In this document: positions 1 through 11,363 of the stretch, one piece after another
Position numbering within the stretch: position 1 is the stretch's first letter
Layout: the number at the start of each line of letters is the position of its first letter
DNA from: Artocarpus heterophyllus
Taxonomy: Eukaryota > Streptophyta > Magnoliopsida > Rosales > Moraceae
DNA: 64,000 nucleotides
Direction: 5' to 3'
Assembly: GCA_025403435.1 (NCBI GenBank)
Contig: CM046345.1
Location: forward strand, 6,024,774 to 6,088,773
Translations under genes and position numbers: made by a program
Notes under the pieces: generated by a model
Database searches by the model: none
Seen by the model: the letters and a program-made list of their open reading frames with translations, nothing else
Told to the model about the DNA's origin: nothing

Positions 1-1376
1 TATTGATAAGATACTGTTTTGAACTTTCAAGTTAAACATCTTTATTAAATTCTATCAATTTTAGTATAAATTTTTATACTAATGTGATTTAAACTATATT
101 TATTCAAGTTTATTGGTAGAATCTGTTGAAATATTTACCCTTAGGAAAAAAGAGAGAGGAAATGCATGTTACTGATGCTACCCTACCGTAAAAATGGGCT
201 TCTTTTTTCTTTTCTTTCATTTATTTATGTACGAGAATTGTAAGGAAAAAGTATAAAAATACAGTATCGAAATGCTATTGTTTTGAACTGCTAGATTCAG
301 TTTTGTTTTGTTTTGTTTTTTTTGGTTATATTTTGATGTAATTTAAAGCATATCCAAGTTTAAAAACATACACCAAATATGAGGATATCTTGCCATAAAA
401 ATGCTCCTATTTATTTATTACAAGGGTATTTGGTAAAGTGAGTTAAGGGTGAGAGTTAAAATTGAAAATACTGTAGCATATGAGGGGTTTACACTGTAGA
501 ATACTATATATATTTTTTTATCATAAATGTGAGAGTTTTACATTATTTGAGCTATAACTGATGAGTTGAAACTGAGTTTGTTCAAACACCTAATGCAAAA
601 TTATGACCGTCCATTTTCTACCATTCATCGCTGTGACTGTCCCGTTGCAGTACTAGTTTGATCATGGCAGCCACACAGATCTACGATATGAAAGGGAAAA
701 TTGCAACACCAACATCCTTGGCGCAACCCTAATTGCAATTAGCCTCTTCATTTTTTGCTCTACCTTTGTTCTACCATGGGATCCACAAAAATTAACAAAA
801 GAAACACACCATAGAAACTGGAATGTTGTTGACACAACTCATAATTGTGGCATTAATGTTCTTAACACAACTCCAATCTAGTATCCTCTTTTCTACTAGA
901 CCTTTTTTGGAGTCTCAATTCTTAGGTACCACGCAAATTAACGATTACAATAATGCATCGCAAATGTCCTCGACACAAATCTCTCTCTTCACCGTTAGAT
1001 CGAGGAGAATTCCCTTTAAATTCCACAATCCGAAGGTGGAGAGCACGGAACTTATATTTTCAGATGTTCGGGAGTGCAGTTTTGTAGTTAAAACCAACTT
1101 TTGATTCAAAGCTTGTAAGAGAAAATACCGTAACAAAAATTGATTGAAACTACGTTTTGTAGCTGCAACCATGTTCCTGGCCTAGCCACTTGCCGTTGAG
1201 GATCAATACATTATTCGAACATGTTTTGGTTGGTCCCATTCTTTATGGGTCTCATTCAGGTTCCCATGCCAAAAAGAGAAAAAGGGGTGGACCATGTTCC
1301 AGCTAATTTGACAATGTCAACCATAAATCAAAGACCATTGATTCCAACAACTACCTTAAAAGCTCTGTGTCTAATA
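1..1376. other. Intergenic AT-rich sequence, no gene seen
   Basis: No exon of a recognisable family was found. The 93-aa open frame at 823-1104 has no domain and its antisense frame is equally long. A MITE-like segment lies at 424-591. This stretch is downstream of the APE1L-like pseudogene. Confidence 0.6.
424..591. mobile_element. Small hAT-type MITE-like element
   Basis: The segment begins GGGTATTTGG and ends CAAACACCT, which are imperfect terminal inverted repeats of the GGGTGTTTGG type common in plant hAT-derived MITEs. The interior holds the related phrases actgtagcatatgag and gtgagagttttaca. A related copy lies at 6080-6244 and fragments are visible near 27830-27960. Target-site duplications were not convincingly identified, so family assignment is an inference. 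Confidence 0.45.
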
Positions 1377-4300
1377 TTACAGACCAATGATAAGTAGAAG
1401 ATATTTAAGAATGGCATTCTGATAGCAATTGACACGGATATAACATAGGCAATATATGTGTGGAGACTTATTGTCTGTTGAATTTGTGGAGCTTGCTTCT
1501 GAAAGAATGAGGGTCACTGGGCAATGATCACTTCCGTAGAAACCTGTGTAAAGTGCATAAATTCAATCATACACTCGGAAAAAAAAAAGCAAAAAATAAA
1601 TAATTAAAATAAAGAAGCTTTTTATGGCAGGTATCCCTATCTGAAAGTTGGATCTTGTTAAAATCCTATCCAAAAAAAAAAAAAAAAAAAAACTGAAAGA
1701 ATTTGATATAGATTAGCCGGTTCAAAATAGAGCTGTACCAGTTTTCATACCTTGCTGTAAATTTCTTAAAAAATTGAAGCAGAAAAAATATAGAAAAAAT
1801 TTCCGGTAGGGGACTAATTTGAACTAACAAATCCTAATCAGATTCCGTGACACACACACATACGAAAAATCCTTTTCATTCCTTTAATTATAACCTTGCT
1901 ACTCAAAAAAATATGAGCCCCGATCTAGTATGTATATGCAGTGACGAAATTATCAAGGGACGGGCATTTTTTTTTTTTTTTTTTTTAAATTTTTTACTTT
2001 TACAAATGGCCACTTATCAAAGAAGCCCAAATAATTTAGTGGCCTAATATGCCTTTAATTTTATTTGTTAACATTAATATTTTATTGTATTTCTTTTTCC
2101 TTTTTGGCAGGAACTTCATAATTGTCATAAACTTTTTGTGGTCTAATTCTCTTGTTGTATAAATGTTAGATTGAAAAAAAAATGGACATCGTTGTTAATG
2201 TTGTTGGATTTCATTATTTATTTATCAAAATATATTTGAGAACGTCATCTTCACCTCCGCAATATTTGACCAAGAGATTAGTTTATAAATGATATACCTC
2301 TAAAAATAAATTTTCAATAGCCTTTAAAATGAAGGTATTATGCAACATTTTCAAACATGAAATTTTTGTGGGGATAATTATAGTATATTCATAATTGTTG
2401 AATTGAATTAAAAATTTATTCCTTCCAAAAAATAAAAATAAAAAATTCACTGTAGTTGTTAGCACCTCAGCAAAAATTTCTGGCTTTGTCCTGCTATTTT
2501 GCAATGCACTTTTTAGACTGGGGCCTTTGTAACGAGGTTATAATACTATGCCACTAAATAGGATTGCTCCACACATATGTACATATATTCTAATATTATT
2601 TTCACTAGAGTTAATAGTACCGTGTACTGTCTGCTAGAATTTATACAGTACAGCTTTCAATGGGTCTCTACCAAAAATTTGAAAATTGTTAGGTAGACTC
2701 TGCTAGATTTGGAATTGTATTTTCTGAACCCAGTTTAAACCACTAGAACGCCATTTAATTGTCCAACTCAAAATGGTCTGTCTGTCACACACCTTGTAAT
2801 TCGATCCCTTGTCCATGCATCCTGCATTCAAGAATCCTGTCTTTGAGTTTCTCTGAGACAAAAAAATAGTCTATTCTCATCCTTTTGCCTCGATACCTTC
2901 AAAGAGAATAAAAAGCCCATTGTTTGGCCAATTCTTGAATGACGTTTCACATATTTAAGTGGCACGGTAAACCAAAAAAAAAAAAAAAAAAAACAATCGA
3001 AAAAAGGGATTTCTTACATTTCCAATGGGGTGTCCAGACCATGAAAATCCACATTCCATGTCTTTTTCCTTGTGCAGGAATCTATATGCGTCTATCAGCT
3101 TTCCCCTGAAGCATATCCACAAAGAAAATCATGTTCTTGAAACATCATCATTAGTATATGAATAAAGAGAATTTCACGGTGGGGTATTAGGTAGGATTCA
3201 GTTTTAGACGGTTAAATCTGCATTAAATTATGTCCTTTTTGCATGCATTGTAATTTCGATACGAGTTTAACTAGATCTAATGTTGAGAAACATGCGCTAT
3301 TGGCAAGAGTACCTACCGTTGAAAGCTCCTATGAATAATTTGCTTGTTTATATCCCTCCTATCTTCCTATCTCCCTCACTCTATGAACATATATGCAAGA
3401 ATAATGATGCATAAACAAATATGAAGGAAAGGAAGACTAAATACGACCAATCGATACAATGAGGAAAATTTTGAAAACCAGGTTTATTTATTCAATTGTT
3501 TTCAATGGAAGGAAGGAAAAGTGGATGACAAAGAAATTTGTGTGTTATTTTCCCGCGCTTATGCCTGATCATAGAATCGAAGGCAAATCCCATCAAATTA
3601 CTCCATGGTTTCATCAGAAGGACTGCGAATAAAATGTTAATAAAAGACAGTATAACGCACTCTTTCAAAATGCTAGCAAACCAATTTCTCTCGGATAAGG
3701 TAAATCCAGGCTGTCCACAATCCTGCATCACAGCATATATAACCATCAATAATTATCGCAGCTCATTCTAGCAATTTACAGTCTTAGCTTAGGACTATCA
3801 TGGTAGTACAAAGCCATATGTAAGTCCTAAGAAAAGAAACTTCAACATCAGATAAAATAATACCTCTTTATTTGAAGGAACATAACTGTTAAGCTTATCC
3901 GCACAGAAGAAATCCAGATGGCTCGTGTCAATCTCTTCATGGCTGCAAACAAATTTAATTTAAAAAAGAAGGTTACTGCCGAAAGGTACCTGGACCTGAT
4001 TATTCTATTTTGGTCGAATTATAAGGATATTTTTTGAAATATCCAGAAAAAAACTACGTAGGTTAATAAAATCAGAGAATCGCCAAAACGTTATCATGCC
4101 TGTTATCCTGGGAATAATATCTTATTTTCAAGTAGCCAAAGTCTTTTTCTCAAAAATGGGAGAATTAGCAGATGGCAAGTTGTAAGAGATACATCTTGCC
4201 TTCTAAATACTGCTTAAAAACATATATATGAATGCACATTGTGCCCAAGTCTTTTTGCTCATGTGTATTACACTTTCTTATTTTTCCTTTTCGGGATTTA

Positions 4301-6009
4301 TATCCAAAATATTAACCAAAAAGAACTTGGTGTTGACTTTGAGTTCATGAAAAAGGTAAAGTTATATGAAATAATAAAAAGAAAAAAGATGCAAGCAATT
4401 GTCAGAGGATAGAACAACCCGTTCAAACACCTAGAAACACTGACCTTACATTCAGATCACCACACTATATAAGAGGCTTATCTAAAGACTCTGTAAAAAA
4501 CTCCAACATCCTCTTATCCCATTTTCTTCTCCTCGGGAATGAGTTCTCCTCTTCTTTCCACTTGGTGCATAAGTATTCAAGGAACGGAATGTCTCAAATT
4601 CAGCTAAGATCACCGGTCATCTGTTTCATGCCTTGAAGCTAACAACAGTGACAAGCGTATGAAAATTAAGAGGTTACTATCAAGACAATGCTTAGTACTT
4701 TGCAATGCAAAAGAAATAAGGAAACTCATCTTAAGCTATAACTTTCAATGGGTTAATACTTCACAAATAAGAAGATTTTTATAACATAAAGCAACAGAAT
4801 TTCGTGCATTGACGTACCCTTTGTGTCAAGATTGAAGAGACTGTTTTCGGTTGGAAGCATTTCTTTACAATTAACGCAGTTCCTGCATACTTTGAATCTC
4901 AAAGGGACCACCAAACATGGTAGTTTCTGAAAGGCGGAAAGGACAAGGCATGCATCATGATCTGAAACATCCAGACTAGTAGTACACTGCACATATTACA
5001 ATTGAACTATACAATGTTACATTTGGTAGGACGGTTCATTTGAGCACAAATGGTAACATGAAATAGCATTTAACAGTTTCTCTTCACACCATGCGCTAGT
5101 ATCATCTTTCAACTCTCCTGGGTTTTTAGGTGCACCTTTTGAACCAGCTGCAGGCATCCTCACTTCCTAACATTGATATGTGGTTAGAAGAAACTTGTCC
5201 AATATTACTCCTTTGACATAATATTTACTAAATTATACTACAGTTTCTGTTACTAACCATAGCGTAGTAAATAGTCTATCATGGAGAATTCATCATGAAC
5301 TAATAAATCAAAGTAACAAATATGCATTCAAGCCCACAAGTTTAAAAAAAAAAAAATTCAGATACACAACATTCTGCCTTATACATTGTTCCTCTTGCAA
5401 TAGAAAGACATCAAAACAGATGTAATCAAATAAACTAATCAAAACAGATTAAATCAAATAAAATAACCATAGTTTTTAAAAAATATATTTCCTGCTAAAT
5501 TAGGGAAAATGTGAACAATGTGCCACAACATTCTCAGAATCCCAAAACCCCACTCTCATCAATATCCAAAAAAAAAAACATCTAATACCTGACAGACCAA
5601 AATATCAAAAAACCCATATCCCAAAACACAAAACCAATCAAACTCTTAAACCCCATTAACCATGATCTCATGCACATACACCAAATTCCACAAAAACCCA
5701 ACTCCAAAAATAAATAAATAAATAAGGAAAAAAAGGGTTCTTTAAAACAGAGTTGAGAAAAATGACTCACTTGTATGGCAATTATATCAGGATCAAACTG
5801 GAGACGAAATTGGTGAACTCGGGCCAGTCGTTCTTGATTCGAAGGAGAAAACTGTTGGCGTTCCAAGTCACGAACTTGAGTGGCTCTTTCGAATTCTTCG
5901 TAGCATCTCCTGAGGTTTCTTCTGTGTCGCCGCCGTCTTTCTTCGACGGCGAAGGAGCCGACTTTTTGGCCGAGCCGTCTTTCTCCACCGGTTGAAAGTA
6001 TCGTTTCAT
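1377..6009 (-). pseudogene. APE1L: APE1L-like DNA-(apurinic/apyrimidinic site) endonuclease pseudogene
   Basis: Nine blocks on the minus strand read as plant APE1L, an exonuclease III/DNase I-fold AP endonuclease homologue. Approximate exons are 6009-5771 (MKRYFQPVEK start, TWNANSFLLR), 5166-5075 (EVRMPAAGSKG), 4961-4818 (NYHVWWSL, DSKYAGTALIVKKC), 4638-4445 (ILAEFETFR, CGDLNV), 3942-3864 (SHEEIDTSH), 3722-3660 (GQPGFTLSER), 3105-3018 (DAYRFLHKEK, GFSWSGHPIGN), 2896-2793 (YRGKRMRIDYFFVSE) and 1543-1377 (GFYGSDHCPVTL). Catalytic-fold landmarks (GDLNV, SDH) survive. Damage seen: one base missing near 5795-5798 in exon 1, so the frame leaves before DPDIIAIQ; TGA at 4901-4899 after VWWSL; a short deletion and frame breaks in exon 4; TAG at 4467-4465 in place of the Trp before CGDLN; and no GT donor after 3660. 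The exon-1 lesion alone could be a homopolymer error, but the set points to a pseudogene. The CBBY gene 16 kb away is its Arabidopsis neighbour. Confidence 0.85.
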
Positions 6010-6079
6010 CGTCTGAAATTTCAATCTACTCTTTTCTGAGTTTGTTTTCAGACAACAGAAGACTCTGTGCTTGGTTTAG

Positions 6080-6244
6080 GGGGTGTTTGGCAGTAGTGAA
6101 ACTACTCAGTTTTTATCACAATTTTAGTTATAAATAGTATAAAGCTTTCATATGATGTTACAGTAATAATAAAAAAATATGTTACAGTGTAAAACTCTTA
6201 CATGCTAAAATAAAAGTGACTCCCATCACCTTTCTAAACACTCT
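6080..6244. mobile_element. Small hAT-type MITE-like element upstream of the APE1L-like pseudogene
   Basis: It starts GGGTGTTTGG and ends CTAAACACTC, giving imperfect terminal inverted repeats. It shares internal words with the copy at 424-591. It lies about 70 bp upstream of the pseudogene start codon at 6009, so it would have sat in the promoter or 5' leader. The boundary and superfamily are inferred. Confidence 0.45.
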
Positions 6245-7928
6245 ATTAGTTTCATTTGTTGGTTTTGGTTAAAAACAGAGTAAAGATGAAAGCTTTATAC
6301 TCTACAGGGGTTTGATAAATTTTACAAATTCCAACTAGACTAAATCACTTTGTGAAAATGCCCCCAAATTATAAAAGGTATTTTTGAACTATAATATTTT
6401 CTATAGCTTTTAAACTTTAAAATGTATTATTTTTTAGATAAAATAATACTTGTTATTTTTATTAAAAAAATAAATTCTTCAATTTATTATTCAAACACTA
6501 AAAGAACCAACTTGAATTATGGTAGTTCTTTACTTTTCTTCTATCTTTTTCTCGCTTTTAAACAAGTACTCTAAAGATAGAATATACAAAAATTTGATGA
6601 CTAACTAGTTCACTTAAAGTGAAAAGCACGTTCATATTTACCTTTAAGTATCATATTTATTTTTAAATCAAACAAAAATTTAATAATCCCATAAAAAAAA
6701 CAACGTTTTAAAGTTTAGTAAATGAATTCAGAAAAATATTACTCTTAAAGGGCATAATACATACGTTTTAAAATTTGAAAATATATTAACATAAGTGACA
6801 TAATTAGAGGGAATTCATGAAATTTGCCTAGAGCTTTTCCTTGATGTTATTAGAACCTCAGTTATGATTATTATTGTTGATTTTTTTAAGGAAACTTTAT
6901 CAATTTATGAAAGAAAAAATATATATAATTCTTGTTTTAGTTATAGAACTTCAAAAGCCTTTTCTTAATTAAAAAAGGGCAATTTGGGTGTCGTCATGTA
7001 TATTTCAACCGTGAAATATACTAAAAGGAGTAATTTTGTTGAGATCTAACATTTTGAATCGTCCATTATCGCTCGAGATTCCCATCAAAAAAAAAAAAAG
7101 ATGGGATGAGTAAATATGGAGATCATGTTCAAATCCTAGGAACAAATAAACAAAACCGGCAATAATGAGAAATGACGGGCGAGAATGAGTAAACGACACA
7201 AAAATTGGAAACTGCTCCTATAAACAGATAAAACATGAAACAAAAAAAAAAAGAAAAAGGAAACGAAAACAAATGAATGAAGAGATAAAACGTCAAAAAC
7301 GACAATTAACATGAAGATAGAAGAAAATAAAACAACAAACGACAACTACAAGCTAAGGTAACGGCGACAGAGAATAATGACGGGCGAGAATGAGTGAGCG
7401 ACACAAAAATTAAACACGGCTACTATTAACAGAAAAGCAACAGTAAAACATGAAACAACAAAAGGAAACAAAAAACAAATTTAAAAAAAAAAGAAAGACA
7501 AAACGTCGAAAACGACAATTAACATGAAGATAGAAGAAAATAAAACAACAGACAACATATAAGGAAACAGCAAAAACAAAGGAGAGCATCAAGAAGAAAC
7601 AACAGCACAATGTGAAAACGACAATTAACAGGTAGAAACAAATTAACAAAATAGTCCTGCCAATATCATTGGCTAGACTTTCAATATATTCGTATTCATT
7701 GACATAGCGTATAAGACTTCCTTCAAAGTATGTCTAGCATACAATGTTGGCTCCCAATTTTTCACTCTTGACGGAAAATCCTTTTTAATCTATGGGTTAA
7801 AACCGCGCTACTTAATAACAGTGAATCTTAATATAGTAGATAGTGTACCTATTAAATTCAGATTTATTGTTTCATAAGTAACTAGATTTTAACCTATGGA
7901 GGTTTTAGGAGTACACTTTCTTGACGTA
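6245..7928. other. AT-rich intergenic stretch with an A-rich ACGACA tandem repeat
   Basis: No coding homology was recognised. The only structure is a tandem duplication around 7170-7560, annotated separately. The rest, 6245-7130 and 7650-7928, is AT-rich with no feature I can support. Confidence 0.6.
7170..7560. repeat. Two-copy tandem repeat of about 205-213 bp, ACGACA-rich
   Basis: The words gacgggcgagaatgagt at 7174 and 7379, and acgacaattaacatgaag later in each unit, mark two adjacent copies. One strand is nearly all A, G and C with scattered ACGAC words. The long open frames on the T-rich strand are a by-product of this bias. A similar ACGAC-rich tandem repeat occurs at 21262-21578. Confidence 0.6.
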
Positions 7929-9100
7929 TCAATGGGTTCCATTTGGAATCTGAATAGGATACAAGTTGATTCTGTCCAACCATGCATTCTTTTCATTCAG
8001 ATCAATATCAGAAATACATTTCCAAACTGCACTATTGCACTTGAACCCACTGCCAAAAGCAATTTGCCAAACACGGTCTCCTTTCTTCATTTTTCCCTTG
8101 GCCTCCAAATAACATAGCTCATACCAAACCGTAGAAGAGGAAGTATTGCCAAATCTATACAATGTCATTCTTGAAGCCTCCCCATCATCCTTTCCCAACT
8201 TTAGATTTTCCTCAAGACCATCAATCACACCTCTTCCTCCTGCATGTATGCAAAAACGCTCAAAGGCCTTCTTGAAATTAGGAACATACATTTCCAGCCT
8301 CCGATTACTGTCTCCCGCTGACGGAGACCTAATTTTTTGCCAAACTATCATCCATCCATACCGGAGTTGCTCGGAGTATGGCAGCACTAAAGGGCCTAAT
8401 TTTGACACATTGAGTTTTAGGGTTTTGCCAGCGACTTCAAAAAGTGATCTTGAGATTGACACCCCAGCTTTGCCATCATCATCCGTGTCTTGGAAAACAG
8501 ATTTGTAAGCTTGGTCATGTGATCCAGTGTGCGTTCGGACGAGGTGTTGGAGCTCGTATTTCGCCTTCATCTTGTCCTTCTTTCGGTTCGATAAGAGAAT
8601 TGCTGCTCCTCCCATTCGGAACAAGACATTGGCTATAAGCATAGATTTTTGTTTGCCTCTATAACCATTGGGAGACACAGCTTCCATATTAAGAACCAAA
8701 GCCAATGAGTTCTGGTGAACTCTTAGCAAATCTTTGGCCAAACTTATCGCCAAAAGTCCAGCGCTGCAGCCCATTCCACTGAGGCTTACGCTCTTCACGT
8801 TCCTTCTGAATCCAAACATGTTTATGATCATCGAAGAAATTGACGGCGTAGGGCAAAAGAGGCTGCAGTTTGAGACCAGTATGTCGATGGTTTTAGGGTT
8901 TATTTTTTGCTTTGAGAAGAGATCTTCCACGATTTCAAAGAGAACTTGTTCGATCTCAACGTTTGCTACGTGGTAAGAAACATTAGAAGGTATTTCATGG
9001 AGTGAAATGGGCATGCAGGCCTCGTTGCCAATGCTTGATCTTCGTAAAACCTTCTCTTGGAAGTCTATGCTCTCTTGGTTGAAAATATTCACTGTTTCTA
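7929..9100 (-). pseudogene. 3-ketoacyl-CoA synthase, C-terminal part of a gene split by retrotransposon A
   Basis: This encodes the condensing-enzyme body of a plant FAE1-type 3-ketoacyl-CoA synthase (KCS), which extends very-long-chain acyl-CoAs from malonyl-CoA in the endoplasmic reticulum. Joined to 18372-18163 across the 5-bp duplicated target ttcta, it gives one uninterrupted frame of 458 aa, within the usual KCS length. In joined numbering the nucleophile Cys is residue 180 (GMGCSAG), the catalytic His 354 (FCIHAGG) and the Asn 387 (RFGNTSSS); the His-Asn spacing of 33 matches FAE1. Two other usually conserved histidines are replaced: Arg before FCIHAGG and Tyr before RFGN. No internal stop is seen and the reading frame ends at TGA 7931-7929. 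The insertion removes the start codon and membrane anchor, so this allele should be null. Which KCS subfamily it belongs to is not clear. Confidence 0.9.
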
Positions 9101-11258
9101 TGTAACGTCCCGAAATTTATTTAACATTAATGTAATGTAAATGATGAATTAGTGTGCCATAATTAAAGTTTTAACTTTAATTAGATTATTTGGTTGGATT
9201 TTTAGTTTTTGGTTGTTTTGTTAAATTGATGTGTTCAAAAGATTTCTTATTGATTTAAAATGATGTTTTGAGTTTTAAAACACAACAATTTGTAAAATGT
9301 TAAAAATACTCTGTTTTACAAAACCGTGGGCGGCACATGGTTTTCGCACAGTAAAACCGCCCACCGATTTTCTCTATTTATTTCTCTCTTCTCTCTCTCC
9401 CTCTTCATTCTCACGGGCTCTCTCTCTCTCTTCCCTCTCTCTCACTCGGCAGCCCCTCTCTCTCTCTCAATCTCTCTCTCAAAATTTTTGAACTCCATTT
9501 CGAATCCAAGCTTCGGAACAGCAAGGAGGAAGCTCGGGGACGTGATTCGGCGACCGAGAACGCGGATTGAAGCTTCGATTCGAGGTTAGATTCGAAATTT
9601 CTAAACTTTTTACAAAATTTTCGATTTTGTGTGTTTTTGAAATCTAAGTTTGTTTAAGCTTAGAAAACCGTGGATTTGTGTTAAATGAGCTTAGAACAAC
9701 TAGAATCTAAACCTAGATTGAAGAAAAACGGATTGGATTCAAGATTTTCATTTTTCTCCTAATTTTCTCATTTTCGGATTTTTGAAGATTTTGAGTTCAA
9801 ATGTTGTTTAAATGATTCCAAACATGTTTTAGAATGTTTTTCTATCAACTATAGTTGTTTTTCATGCCTGGGATTTGAGAAAAACAGGTTAGAAACAAGA
9901 TTTGGATTTTGGGGATCGAGAAACCCGTGGCTGGGATTTCTGGATTTTCCCAGTTCGGCAGGCCGAAGTTCATGTTCGGCAGGCCGAAGTTCATGATCGG
10001 CAGGCCGGTGTTCTTCCGATCGGCAGGCCGAATCTGGGGACATGTTCGGCAGGCCGAACCTTGTTTCCGGCAGGCCGAACTGTACAGTTCGGCAGGCCGA
10101 AGCAGGGCGTCCGGCAGGCCGACCGAGGCATGGAAAATTTTGTGATTTTTACCCGATTTCACTGTTTTGAACCCTGATTTAAATCCCAACCTTATAGGAT
10201 GATTTTAATGATACAAATGGCACACTAGGACATCATGAAATGATTTGGTAACATAGGATGTTTCGAACTAGATATTGATTGATTTAGTTGGTATCTAGGA
10301 TTGTTCGTGGTTCCGTGGAGCTAACGTATAGCGGATCGGGATTACGGTGTGGGGTACCGGCACGAGTACTGAGGTAGGACTTCTATCCTATTTCTTTGGT
10401 AGCCTGGTTTTGAAATGATTTGGCTTTGAAAATGATTTCTATCAAAATGTTTTCAACGGTTGTTTGAAAATGATTTTATCGGTTATATTTTTATATACCG
10501 TGACATGAAATGAATTTCATAATGAATGTAATTGACAACACTCGGTAAATGGGTTTTGAATGATAATGATAATAACCACATGGGCATGATGCCATATCAG
10601 AGATCGGGTCGTGATCGACCTTGGGGGCAGGTCCCGAAACCCAGCTGGGCCACTACGGTGGTGATATCATGGTTTGCCTAGGTAAAAGTAAACTGGTGTT
10701 TTGATTTGACGAGTAGACTGTTCTGTGTCAGAACGGTTCTACTCAATTTATTTATTTATTTATTCAAGTTTCTTTTTGTATAACTCCTGATAATGTTATG
10801 TTTCTTTGCATTAAATTATTTTATAAAACTTAGTCCTACTGAGCCTTTCGCTCACGTTTTATCTGTTTTAAATTCCCCCCTCTAGGTGGTTTCCCATTTA
10901 GGTTTGGAGAAGATTCTTCGGACCGAACTCAGGAGCAATAGGAGGATTTACTTTACCTTTTGCTCTATTTAATTAAGGCATGTAAGACTTAACTTTATTT
11001 GTACTTGGACTGTAATTGTATTTGTGATATTGTCAGATCCATGTGTGTGCACAAGTTGTGGGTTGTGGAACCCATATTCGCGGTTTTTATTCAATTGTTG
11101 TTATTTGTTTAATGATTTTAAATTCTTTATAAAATGTGGTGGAAATTCTCCTTTATTTCTTGCTTAATTGGGTTTTTAAACCCTTAATTTCAAATAAACT
11201 CTCATTTAATTAATCTAAATATTCCGCCACGTCACCTCCCGTACTCCGGGGCGTGACA
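9101..11258 (+). repeat. 5' LTR of element A
   Basis: It begins TGTAACGTCC and ends GGGGCGTGACA. A TATA-like ctatttat near 9378 is followed by a dense CT tract (9386-9483), the expected start of R. The leader holds eight phased palindromes (9953-10124) and a GAGC-n5-GCTC hairpin at 10841-10853. Short open frames in it recur in the 3' LTR simply because the repeats are identical. Confidence 0.95.
9953..10124 (+). repeat. Array of eight phased TTCGGCAGGCCGAA-type palindromes, 5' LTR of A
   Basis: The cores CGGCAGGCCG start at 9956, 9977, 9998, 10021, 10047, 10068, 10090 and 10112, so spacing is 21, 21, 23, 26, 21, 22 and 22 bp. Each unit can fold as a five- to six-pair stem (TTCGG/CCGAA) with a CAGG loop. 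The identical array in the 3' LTR spans 16857-17028. It lies downstream of the presumed start site and so would be in the leader RNA. Confidence 0.9.
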
Positions 11259-11261
11259 GAA

Positions 11262-11279
11262 TGGTATCAGAGCACAAGG
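11262..11279 (+). other. Primer-binding site of element A (tRNA-iMet)
   Basis: Three bases after the 5' LTR the sequence reads TGGTATCAGAGC, the standard complement of the 3' end of plant initiator tRNA-Met used to prime minus-strand synthesis. Confidence 0.93.
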
Positions 11280-11363
11280 TTATGAACCTTGGGAATTGTG
11301 CACACATAGGTTTGACAATGAAATACCTCTGACAGTCCAAATTTTGTTTTCAGAAGTGAGAGA

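Noticed and set aside
823..1104. 93-aa open frame
   Set aside because: No domain, an antisense frame of similar length, and AT-rich intergenic context.
3492..3660. Continuation of the APE1L exon as CVILSFINILF...
   Set aside because: The true next exon (DAYRFLHKEK) is at 3105-3018, so this is intron read-through.
9953..10124. CRISPR array
   Set aside because: Repeats are short with 11-16 bp spacers inside an LTR of a plant retrotransposon, with no cas genes.
9902..10177. Overlapping frames of 78-114 aa across the palindrome array of A
   Set aside because: They are low-complexity translations of CGGCAGGCCG repeats in several frames and both strands; no initiation context or homology.
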